Origin: UBA1738 sp003453455 | GTDB lineage: Bacteria > Bacillota > Clostridia > UBA1381 | DNA: 13,648 bases | Direction: 5' to 3' | NCBI GenBank assembly: GCA_946621875.1 | Contig: CAMOOX010000037.1 | Coordinates: 1 to 13,648 of the forward strand | Part shown: piece by piece, positions 7,299-12,673 of the stretch | Numbering within the stretch: position 1 is the stretch's first letter | Layout of the letters: each line of letters opens with the position of its first letter | Position numbers and translations under genes: made by a program | The notes under the pieces: model-generated | The model's database searches: none | What the model saw: only the letters and a program-made list of their open reading frames with translations | Told to the model about the DNA's origin: nothing

Positions 7299-7742
7299 TT
7301 ATCTTTCTTGAAGCTGCTTGTAAAGTGCGGGATTTTCAAGGAAAAGTTTTAATCTTTTTTTGTAGCCAAGGGCTTCAAAGCTCTTTTTTGTAAGCTCCTT
7401 CGCACCCTTATTCTGCGCTGTAAAATGCGGCTTTTTCTCCTCTGCATCAAAAAGATAGCCACAACTTTTTTTAAGCTCTTCTATCTGCTCGGAAAGTCCG
7501 CTCATTTTACCATCTGATAAGCCGATTTTTTCAAGCTCTAAAAGCGCCTTTACCGCTTTTACATTCTTAGCTCCCGACTTTGCAATTCCGTCGTTTATAA
7601 GCCTTTCAAGCTCAGACTTTTTATAAAGCTCCTCTGTTTCTTTTTTCCCTTTTTCATAAGCTTCTTTTTCGAGCGTTTCAAGCTCTTTTAACTGCCCATC
7701 TGTCACATTTGGAAAAATCTTTTCAATTTCCTTTTTTTTCAT
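7299..7742 (-). CDS. Capsid scaffolding protein, phage minor structural GP20 family (147 aa)
   Basis: Scaffolds guide capsid assembly and leave before packaging. This protein is highly charged, helical and lysine/glutamate-rich (LETLEKEAYEKGKKETEELYKKSELERLIN). Its family mark is 'DGIAKSGAKNVKAVKALLELEKI ... GLSEQIEELKKSCGYLF' at about residues 51-98, matching the GP20 pattern 'GaKNvkAvkALLdlekI...gLxeQIexLKkxxxyLF'. The basic C-terminus (ALGYKKRLKLFLENPALYKQL) could be the capsid-binding helix. It overlaps the portal stop by 20 nt and has AGAAAGG plus AAGGA in its leader. Position between portal and capsid is standard. Confidence 0.82.
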   Translation of the reverse strand: MKKKEIEKIFPNVTDGQLKELETLEKEAYEKGKKETEELYKKSELERLINDGIAKSGAKNVKAVKALLELEKIGLSDGKMSGLSEQIEELKKSCGYLFDAEEKKPHFTAQNKGAKELTKKSFEALGYKKRLKLFLENPALYKQLQER

Positions 7743-9057
7743 ATCCTTCTTCCTTTCTTTGAAGTCCTAAAAGGTTCTTTTTTGCTTTTTGCTCCTCTTC
7801 GCCGAAATACCACGCGCGCATCTCCCATGGACTTATGATTTCTTTTTCCAAAAGACGCATTTTCTCTTCAAATTCTGTCTTTCTGTCTGCAATAATGCTG
7901 TCATCAAAGTCAAAAGAAAGATAGAATTCTCCGCTTGGAGCAAGTTCATACAAATCTGTAAGCGCATCCATCGCATATACAAGTTCATAAAGTCCGCTCT
8001 TTATAGATGTCTGAATATCGCATATATGCGTATAACTTCTCTGCTTTGACGCACGGAATTCTTCTGCCGTTCTGTCTATGTTTTCTATGTTGGAAATAGT
8101 GCCATAGGCAAGTCCTGTGCCGAATTCAATACGCCTTAAAATTTCGTTTAGCCCATCCTTTATTTGCGATACGCGGATTTCAGGAGTCCAATCCTTGAAA
8201 AGTGTATCATCGCCGGAATTTAACATTTTGTAAAGCCTCTTATCGGGAAGACTTTTTTCACCGTTTTTGTCGCGTCTTACAGCACTTTCATCAATATAAA
8301 GCGCTCGCTCGCCGCTTTCAAATTCCCATATAAGACGCTCATACTGCTTTTCGGCGTCATCAATAAGAGGAACTACGCGCGCATACACAGAAACTCCCAA
8401 AGGCGATGAAATGTCCACGCTGTTTGCCATCGGCATTTTTATATACGCAAAAAGCGGTCTTTCCACTCCCTCGCATATGATTTGCGGTTCAATATCCTTC
8501 CAGAATTCTGTTTCTGAAAGGGAAATCTGTTTTCCCAAATCTCCTGTTTGTGCGGATATAAAAGCGCTGTTCCGGATTATGTAGCTCTTCCCCTCAAAGC
8601 TGTGGCGCTCAATCCTTGTATAGATATTTTTACCTGATATAAATCTGTCCAAAAAGATTGCATCGGTAATTTTTCCTGTTTCATCGAATTCAATAGGCAC
8701 AAAATTTTCTGCTTCAATTCTGCTTACAAGTATCCGTCCGCCTGAAACATACGGTTTTAAAACAATTCCGCCTTTTGCACATGCTGCTTCGACTGATGTA
8801 CGCATACTTTTTAATGTATCTTTATAGAAACGGTTTAAGAATTCCGCACGGCAAGAGCCGGAAATTTCCGACTTCATTTCAAGTGTTGCTAAGCGTGCAG
8901 TTTCGGAGGCAATCGAGGAGGCAAGCGATAGCTTGCTGTTTTGATGATACAGCCTGTCCCATAGCTGTATTGAGGCGCTCATAGCATCATTTTGGGTAAT
9001 GCCGCAGGATGCGAGATAGTTTTTTAAGCTGAAAATGCTTATCACCTTCTTAATCAT
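7723..9057 (-). CDS. Portal protein (A118/SPP1-like, 444 aa)
   Basis: Twelve copies would form the DNA channel at the capsid vertex. It follows large terminase and precedes the scaffold. Features include SIQLWDRLYHQNS near residue 30, 'AEFLNRFYKDTLKSMRTSVEAACAKGGIVLKPYV' (60-104), 'IEAENFVPIEFDETGKITDAIFLDRF', 'PLGVSVYARVVPLIDDAEKQYERLIWEFESGERALYIDE' (the conserved 'G.S.ya.a..liddad..yd.l.wEfe.G..riyvd' block) and 'FGTGLAYGTIS...RTAEEFRASKQRSYTHICDIQ'. Those blocks fit A118-type portals; length is slightly below the usual 460-500. No Mu gpF-like minor head protein follows, as one does in many related phages. ATG at 9057 lacks a clear ribosome site, so translation probably follows on from the terminase gene, which ends 6 nt upstream. 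Confidence 0.85.
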   Translation of the reverse strand: MIKKVISIFSLKNYLASCGITQNDAMSASIQLWDRLYHQNSKLSLASSIASETARLATLEMKSEISGSCRAEFLNRFYKDTLKSMRTSVEAACAKGGIVLKPYVSGGRILVSRIEAENFVPIEFDETGKITDAIFLDRFISGKNIYTRIERHSFEGKSYIIRNSAFISAQTGDLGKQISLSETEFWKDIEPQIICEGVERPLFAYIKMPMANSVDISSPLGVSVYARVVPLIDDAEKQYERLIWEFESGERALYIDESAVRRDKNGEKSLPDKRLYKMLNSGDDTLFKDWTPEIRVSQIKDGLNEILRRIEFGTGLAYGTISNIENIDRTAEEFRASKQRSYTHICDIQTSIKSGLYELVYAMDALTDLYELAPSGEFYLSFDFDDSIIADRKTEFEEKMRLLEKEIISPWEMRAWYFGEEEQKAKKNLLGLQRKEEGYEKKGN

Positions 9058-9063
9058 ATTGTT

Positions 9064-10230
9064 TTACCAAATTTTCTTTAAAATCGTATAGCAAAAATAC
9101 CTCAAATCGTCCATAGCGTGGTCATTTTGTTTAATGGGGCGGTCATTTTCCGACTGTTCGTCCCAACGATATGCGGTAAATTCTGCTAAAATTGCACGGC
9201 AGTCGGGGTGAATTTTTATTTTTTCGTCGGATAAAAGTCCTGCCGTAAATCTGATGCCGTCGATAACATCGTTTTTTGCTTTCTTTACCAAAAACCGTCC
9301 GTGGCGGCGGATAGTTTCGATAAAGCTTGCGGCAGACGGGTCAATGACTATGTAGCTTATAGATAAATTTCCTGCAAGCTTTTTAAGCTCTTTATAATAT
9401 TCCTCATCTGTCATCTGCCGTCCGCTCTTTCTTCCGTCGTGATAGAATTCGCGAATTCTGAAAGCTGTACCGCCTTTTACACACCATAAGCCCATACTGC
9501 AAGGGTTTAGAGTTCCATAGTCTATTGAAATATAATATTCACCTGTATTCGGGATATCGGTTGTTATATGCCTTTCTTGTGAAAACATCGGATATATAAG
9601 TCCTTCGGCTATTGCCCATTTACCCAGTATAAAGCGTTCAAAATAAACCGTTCCGCGATACTCGCGCTCTAAGTTTTTTACAAAAGTTTCAGAAAGCATC
9701 GGATTATCATAGATTGTATAATGCTGCCTGAAAATATCCGCATCGCTTTCTAAAAACTTCAAAAACCAATGATTTGGGCTTTCGGGATTGCAGGTACCGT
9801 CAAAAACAGAATTTGGCTTGTCAAGACGGGATTTCAGCATGGAAAAAACATCTTCATTCCAGGTTGTAATCTCATCTCCGTAACAGTATTCTATCCCTGC
9901 GCCTTGCAGTTTTGAAACCTGGGTTATTTTGTCTGCACCTAAGGCGTGACACTTTTTCCCAAAAAGCATTACTGTATTGTCGCTGCCAATACTTCCTACC
10001 AGCCTATCACCCCATATAGCCTGCATAGGTTCTAAAATATTACGTGAAAGTGTACCCTTGGTGTTCCCCAAAAGTACAATAAGCCCCTCGCCCCGGCAAG
10101 CTAAAATCCGTCTTGGAATCAGGAAATAATCAAGATATGTTTTTCCGCTCCTCGTTGCTCCCTCCTTGATATTCCACCTGTGATGCGCTTCTTTCCAAAA
10201 CTCCTTTTGCTTATCGGTCAGCCTCAGCAT
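9064..10230 (-). CDS. Terminase large subunit (ATPase and nuclease, 388 aa)
   Basis: Packages DNA into the procapsid and cuts it. The ATPase half has Walker A GATRSGKT (24-31), Walker B IEYCYGDE with D119 and E120, and the coupling motif GTCNP (145-149). The nuclease half is RNase H-like with all acidic residues present: D237 in SIDYG, D297 in IVIDPSA and D374/D375 in HAMDDLRY. The protein is near the short end for Firmicutes phages (about 390-430) but complete and apparently active. It overlaps the small terminase by 20 nt; GGAGA lies 6 nt before ATG. The family suggests headful-type packaging of SPP1/PBSX-like elements, but the packaging mode cannot be read from the sequence alone. Confidence 0.93.
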   Translation of the reverse strand: MLRLTDKQKEFWKEAHHRWNIKEGATRSGKTYLDYFLIPRRILACRGEGLIVLLGNTKGTLSRNILEPMQAIWGDRLVGSIGSDNTVMLFGKKCHALGADKITQVSKLQGAGIEYCYGDEITTWNEDVFSMLKSRLDKPNSVFDGTCNPESPNHWFLKFLESDADIFRQHYTIYDNPMLSETFVKNLEREYRGTVYFERFILGKWAIAEGLIYPMFSQERHITTDIPNTGEYYISIDYGTLNPCSMGLWCVKGGTAFRIREFYHDGRKSGRQMTDEEYYKELKKLAGNLSISYIVIDPSAASFIETIRRHGRFLVKKAKNDVIDGIRFTAGLLSDEKIKIHPDCRAILAEFTAYRWDEQSENDRPIKQNDHAMDDLRYFCYTILKKIW

Positions 10231-10654
10231 CTATTTCTCCCATAATTTTGTCAAGGCGTCTGAAAACCTCGTTATCATTATCCTGCGGCTTATCACGCCA
10301 TTTGTCGGGACAACGGTTTTTTAGCCAAGCCGACGCAGCGGTAACATCGGGCGGAACCTCTTTCGAAACCGTTGTAACCTCCTCCTGTCCGTTTGCTTTT
10401 ACAACGCGCTTTTCTTCTGAAACATAAAACCCGAGTGCCTTTTTTAAAAGTGCCTCCTCAACCATGGCGTCGGTCTGCTCCCTGCCATATTTTAACGCAT
10501 CAGAGAGCGCCTTTTCAGATTTTGCAAGGCTTTCAAGTTTCTTTTGGGAAATTCCGATTTTTTCCGCAATTTCGCTTACACTGCTGCCGCTTCTCCGCCA
10601 CGAAGCAATAAGTAGTAGTCCTCCTTGTGTAAGCCAAAAATCAATTTTTGCCAT
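10211..10654 (-). CDS. Terminase small subunit (147 aa)
   Basis: Recognises DNA for packaging and stimulates the large subunit. The N-terminal part carries a helix-turn-helix (IASWRRSGSSVSEIAEKIGISQKKLESLAK, about 17-46). The middle is helical ('ALKYGREQTDAMVEEALLKKALGF'), and the C-terminal block is 'KEVPPDVTAASAWLKNRCPDKWRDKPQ' (about 98-124). This 'PPDvtAaxxWLKNRxPdkWRdk' block is a hallmark of Clostridia small terminases. The ribosome site GGAGGG lies 5 nt before ATG. The 20-nt overlap with the large subunit implies coupled synthesis. If the element is gene-transfer-agent-like, this subunit's specificity would decide whether random host DNA is packaged; that cannot be judged here. Confidence 0.88.
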   Translation of the reverse strand: MAKIDFWLTQGGLLLIASWRRSGSSVSEIAEKIGISQKKLESLAKSEKALSDALKYGREQTDAMVEEALLKKALGFYVSEEKRVVKANGQEEVTTVSKEVPPDVTAASAWLKNRCPDKWRDKPQDNDNEVFRRLDKIMGEIDAEADR

Positions 10655-10689
10655 TTCACTCCCTCCAAAATGAATATTACCACAATTTG

Positions 10690-10721
10690 GCGGGATATAT
10701 AGGACAATTTTAAGCTCCCGC
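10690..10721 (-). promoter_or_regulatory. Inverted repeat straddling the end of the activator gene, upstream of terminase
   Basis: On the minus strand GCGGGA (10721-10716) and TCCCGC (10695-10690) form 6-bp arms around a 20-nt AT-rich interval that includes the TAA stop at 10712-10710. Two similar words, AAATTGTCC and CAAATTGTGG, lie about 22 bp apart across the same gap. With no U-run this is not a terminator. The gap between the sigma-like activator and the terminase genes is where a late promoter would be expected, so it may be an activator-responsive site; that is inference. Confidence 0.3.
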
Positions 10722-11024
10722 TTTTTTTAAGAATCTGTAAAATCTTTTTTTTACGGTATCTTCCGAATTCATACCACCAATTTTGTCCGCAACTGCGTTC
10801 CATGTCAGTAAATTATAGCACCTGAGCTTTACAATAAGCCTTGTCTGCGGGTCATCAATCCCCATAATAAAATCAATTATTTCCTGCCTTTTTCCTTGAA
10901 GCTCAGAAATTTTTTTATTGATTTTAGTCTTTTGTTTGTCGTCTTTTAGCTTTTTTTCCTCCTCTGTCCACGACTGAATTTCTCTGTCAATGTAGTACGC
11001 CTGCATTAAATCGTTTTTTGTCAT
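10710..11024 (-). CDS. Phage late-gene activator, sigma-70 region 4-like (ArpU/Xpf/DUF1492-type, 104 aa)
   Basis: The protein begins MTKNDLMQAYYIDREIQSWTEEEKKLKDDKQK, a coiled N-terminus, and ends 'DDPQTRLIVKLRCYNLLTWNAVADKIGGMNSEDTVKKRFYRFLKKAGA'. The latter has the 'D.q.R.IikLRy.n.lsW..VA..lg...sedtvkkr..RFLKK' pattern of the region-4-like helix-turn-helix in Firmicutes phage late regulators (relatives of ArpU, RinA and PBSX Xpf). It would switch on the virion operon. ATG at 11024 has AGGAG 7 nt upstream; a longer reading from 11054 lacks a site and overlaps the gene before. Being directly upstream of terminase and under the repressor promoter, it makes a two-step cascade likely: repressor cleavage, then activator, then late genes. 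Confidence 0.78.
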   Translation of the reverse strand: MTKNDLMQAYYIDREIQSWTEEEKKLKDDKQKTKINKKISELQGKRQEIIDFIMGIDDPQTRLIVKLRCYNLLTWNAVADKIGGMNSEDTVKKRFYRFLKKAGA

Positions 11025-11040
11025 AAACTCACTCCTAAAC

Positions 11041-11238
11041 TTAAAAAAGCTCATTATAATAGATTTTACTTACACAATCTTCGCATCCTACTATATCCCC
11101 GTGACTGTCCTTTAATAAAAAATCCCAGTCGTTACTTCCGCATATAGGGCATTTTGCCTCCGACTCCTCAGGAAAATCGGCACCGTAATTCATTGTACGG
11201 CAACGCTCCATGCGCATAATTTCAGCATATTCATTCAT
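11041..11238 (-). CDS. Small zinc-ribbon protein of unknown function (65 aa)
   Basis: First gene of the leftward transcript. It has two CxxC knuckles, KCPICGSNDW (cysteines about 30 and 33) and GCEDCVSK (about 52 and 55), spaced as in a zinc ribbon. The 18 residues between include FLLKDSHGDIV, consistent with a beta hairpin. The N-terminus (MNEYAEIMRMERCRTMNYGADFPEE) is helical and may be an interaction segment. AAGGAG lies 10 nt before ATG. Its stop is 17 nt upstream of the activator start, so both are made from the repressor-controlled promoter. I do not recognise a named family; a DNA- or RNA polymerase-binding role is possible but unproven. Confidence 0.75.
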   Translation of the reverse strand: MNEYAEIMRMERCRTMNYGADFPEESEAKCPICGSNDWDFLLKDSHGDIVGCEDCVSKIYYNELF

Positions 11239-11285
11239 CTTTCATCATCTCCTTTTACTCTGTTATTTCCGTCCGCACAAAAGTC

Positions 11286-11296
11286 CACATTTCGTG
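11286..11296. promoter_or_regulatory. Repressor operator O1 (CACATTTCGTG)
   Basis: Exact copy of the operator word also found at 11408. The two halves, CACA and CGTG, mirror each other around a central T. It lies just downstream of the predicted leftward start point (about 11302), where bound repressor would block early elongation. Confidence 0.7.
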
Positions 11297-11308
11297 ATTT
11301 CTTATGTC

Positions 11309-11337
11309 ATTAAAACACATTTTGTGTAATTTGTCAA
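11309..11337 (-). promoter_or_regulatory. Leftward promoter of the activator-virion operon
   Basis: Minus-strand -35 TTGACA (11337-11332), 17-bp spacer, -10 TTTAAT (11314-11309), with an extended TGt directly before the -10. Operator O2 lies inside the spacer, so bound repressor should exclude RNA polymerase. The 5' leader to the first ATG at 11238 is about 65 nt and contains O1. Confidence 0.75.
11316..11326. promoter_or_regulatory. Repressor operator O2 (CACATTTTGTG)
   Basis: Ten of eleven bases equal to O1 and O4. It sits entirely in the -35/-10 spacer of the leftward promoter, 30 bp from O1. Confidence 0.75.
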
Positions 11338-11347
11338 GAGTTTTTGC

Positions 11348-11358
11348 CACGATTTGTG
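11348..11358. promoter_or_regulatory. Repressor operator O3 (CACGATTTGTG)
   Basis: Same half-sites (CACG/TGTG, flanked by C and G to give CCACGATTTGTGG) in the centre of the divergent region, 32 bp from O2 and upstream of both -35 boxes. Confidence 0.7.
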
Positions 11359-11380
11359 GTATTTTCACGAATTTTTTTGG

Positions 11381-11391
11381 AAAATTTCGTA
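11381..11391. promoter_or_regulatory. Degenerate operator-like site (AAAATTTCGTA)
   Basis: Eight of eleven bases match CACATTTCGTG, and the position keeps the roughly 30-bp phase (33 bp from O3, 27 bp to O4). A separate CACGAATTT half lies at 11366-11374. It may be a weak cooperative site or chance AT-rich similarity. Confidence 0.4.
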
Positions 11392-11397
11392 AAAGTG

Positions 11398-11426
11398 TTG
11401 ACAAAACCACATTTCGTGTATAAAAT
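11398..11426 (+). promoter_or_regulatory. Rightward repressor promoter
   Basis: The -35 TTGACA (11398-11403) and -10 TAAAAT (11421-11426) are separated by 17 bp. O4 lies within the spacer, implying negative autoregulation. The ribosome site AGAAAGGAG (11443-11451) and ATG at 11459 follow closely. Confidence 0.78.
11408..11418. promoter_or_regulatory. Repressor operator O4 (CACATTTCGTG)
   Basis: Identical to O1 over eleven bases and placed in the -35/-10 spacer of the repressor promoter. This mirrors O2 in the opposing promoter. Confidence 0.75.
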
Positions 11427-11458
11427 AATTGTAGAAAAATGTAGAAAGGAGTAAAATT

Positions 11459-12094
11459 ATGTTAGGTGAAATTTTGAGAGATTTAAGAAAGAGAAACGGT
11501 CTTTCACAAGTAGAACTTGCAAACATTTTAGGTGTGTCAAAAAGTTGCATAGGAATGTATGAACAAAATAAAAGAAGCCCGCATTCCGATGAAATTTTAA
11601 TGAGTATTGCGGGATATTTCGGTGTAAGTATTGACTATTTAAAGGGCTATTTCCCCGATAATGCCGCTCTTGACTATGATAAGTACGGACTTAGTATGGT
11701 TACGACAAAGCGTTTCCCCATGCTCGGTAAAATAGCCTGCGGAAAACCTGTGATGTGTGAACAGGAATATGAAACAGCAATAGATGCAAGCGGAGAAATA
11801 AATGCAGATTTTTGTGTGACCGCAGTAGGCGACAGTATGATAAATGCGCGTATTATGGACGGAGATACTGTGTTTGTGCGTGAGCAGTCAATTGTTGAAA
11901 ACGGCGAAATTGCAGTTGTAATTGTAAATGACGACGAGGTAACCTTAAAAAGATTTTATTATTATCCTGAAAGTCAACGCGTGGTGCTCCAAGCTGAAAA
12001 TCCTAAGTATCAACCTATGGTTTATGAGGGCGAACAGCTTGAACATATACGAGTTTTAGGAAAAGCTGTGGCATTCAACAGTAAAATAAGGTAA
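11459..12094 (+). CDS. Self-cleaving phage repressor: Xre helix-turn-helix plus LexA/CI-type peptidase S24 (211 aa)
   Basis: Residues 4-62 are an Xre/HTH_3 domain (LRDLRKRNGLSQVELANILGVSKSCIGMYEQNKRSP). After a linker comes a LexA-like domain with a probable scissile bond Cys94-Gly95 in KIACGKPV, catalytic Ser126 in VGDSM and Lys164 in VTLKRF. Ala-Gly is the usual bond; Cys-Gly is used by UmuD. The protein should bind the CAC...GTG operators as a dimer, silence the leftward operon and its own promoter, and cleave itself when RecA is activated by DNA damage. It is the only gene on the plus strand. AGAAAGGAG lies 7 nt before ATG. Its 3' end faces the spoVT/recombinase gene across a shared terminator. 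Confidence 0.93.
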   Translation: MLGEILRDLRKRNGLSQVELANILGVSKSCIGMYEQNKRSPHSDEILMSIAGYFGVSIDYLKGYFPDNAALDYDKYGLSMVTTKRFPMLGKIACGKPVMCEQEYETAIDASGEINADFCVTAVGDSMINARIMDGDTVFVREQSIVENGEIAVVIVNDDEVTLKRFYYYPESQRVVLQAENPKYQPMVYEGEQLEHIRVLGKAVAFNSKIR

Positions 12095-12155
12095 AAAAGT
12101 TTCTGATAAAAACTATGCCTGCGGGCGTACGAACAAGGTAACAGTTGTTATTTCA

Positions 12156-12182
12156 GAAATTATCTCAATTTGAGGTAATTTC
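12156..12182. repeat. 27-bp near-perfect palindrome between repressor and terminator
   Basis: Arms GAAATTATCTCAA and TTGAGGTAATTTC flank a single central T; 12 of 13 positions pair, and the exception is a T/G that would wobble in RNA. The 1-base centre suits a dimeric DNA-binding protein or recombinase better than a terminator hairpin. It is in the 94-bp gap between the repressor stop and the terminator. Function unknown. Confidence 0.6.
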
Positions 12183-12188
12183 CTACAT

Positions 12189-12222
12189 AAAAAATCTTTC
12201 CTCAAAAGAGGAAAGATTTTTT
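12189..12222. terminator. Bidirectional intrinsic terminator
   Basis: A 15-bp perfect stem (AAAAAATCTTTCCTC / GAGGAAAGATTTTTT) with an AAAA loop gives a U-run on both strands. It ends the repressor transcript from the left and the recombinase-spoVT transcript from the right; the spoVT stop codon is only 2 nt away. Such a close terminator is likely original to the end of spoVT. Confidence 0.9.
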
Positions 12223-12223
12223 A

Positions 12224-12673
12224 TTAGCCTTCCATATGCTTGCCCAAAAATCCTGCTGCGGCTTCTGCGAGTTTTATCTCTGTTTCGGTGGGATTGTGGC
12301 TGTCTTTCATAACAAAAATCACAGAGCCGATTGTGTCGCCCTCCGAAACAATCGGGATAACCACGCCTGCATTACAATTATCAACGCCCTCTGCGATTGA
12401 AACCCCTGAATCGGTACCCTGAGATTTAAAAGACTCCTTTTCGCTCATAAGGTTTTCAATATCCGAGCTTACACGCTTTTCCATAAAATCCTTTTTCGAT
12501 ACGCCCGAAACTGCTATTATATTGTCCCGGTCTGTTATCAAAGTTGGAACTCCCGTAGTTTTGTTAAGTGTTTCTGCGTATGTTACAGCAAAATCTCCTA
12601 ATTCTCCGATTGGGGAATACTTTTTAAAGATAACTTCGCCGTCCTTTTCTGTATAGATTTCAAGCGGGTCACC
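12224..12673 (-). pseudogene. spoVT: 3' part of spoVT (last 149 codons), separated from its start by insertion
   Basis: From GDPLEIYTEKDGEVIFKKYSP to the end AAAGFLGKHMEG the translation aligns by eye with SpoVT of Bacillus: GDPLEIFVDRDGEVILKKYSPISELGDFA..., AVSGSSKKDY and AAAGFLAKQME. SpoVT is an AbrB-type transition regulator active in the forespore; it joins an N-terminal swapped-hairpin DNA-binding domain to a C-terminal GAF-like domain. Here the GAF domain and the second part of the AbrB domain remain. About 30 residues (in Bacillus, MKATG...RIRE) are missing and should lie at the other end of the inserted element. The frame has no stops or shifts, so precise excision would restore the gene. 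It was scored as a broken gene because its own start is absent. Confidence 0.88.

Noticed and set aside
7247..7339. N-terminal extension of the capsid ORF (31 residues)
   Set aside because: It overlaps the scaffold gene and lacks capsid family similarity; the conserved start MALTKISDLVNP is at 7246.
1..11238. Capsid-forming phage satellite (cf-PICI-like) instead of a phage cluster
   Set aside because: Those satellites usually bring head genes but borrow tails; here a full tail and baseplate module is present.
11286..11418. CRISPR-like array
   Set aside because: The repeats are only 11 bp, palindromic, and tied to promoter spacers; they are operators.
11365..11550. Minus-strand ORF across the operator region and the repressor start
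   Set aside because: It overlaps promoters, operators and the repressor N-terminus, and has no ribosome site or similarity.
12099..12115. AGTTT...AAACT hairpin after the repressor stop as a terminator
   Set aside because: Only five pairs of A/T-rich stem and no following T-run; the strong terminator is at 12189-12222.
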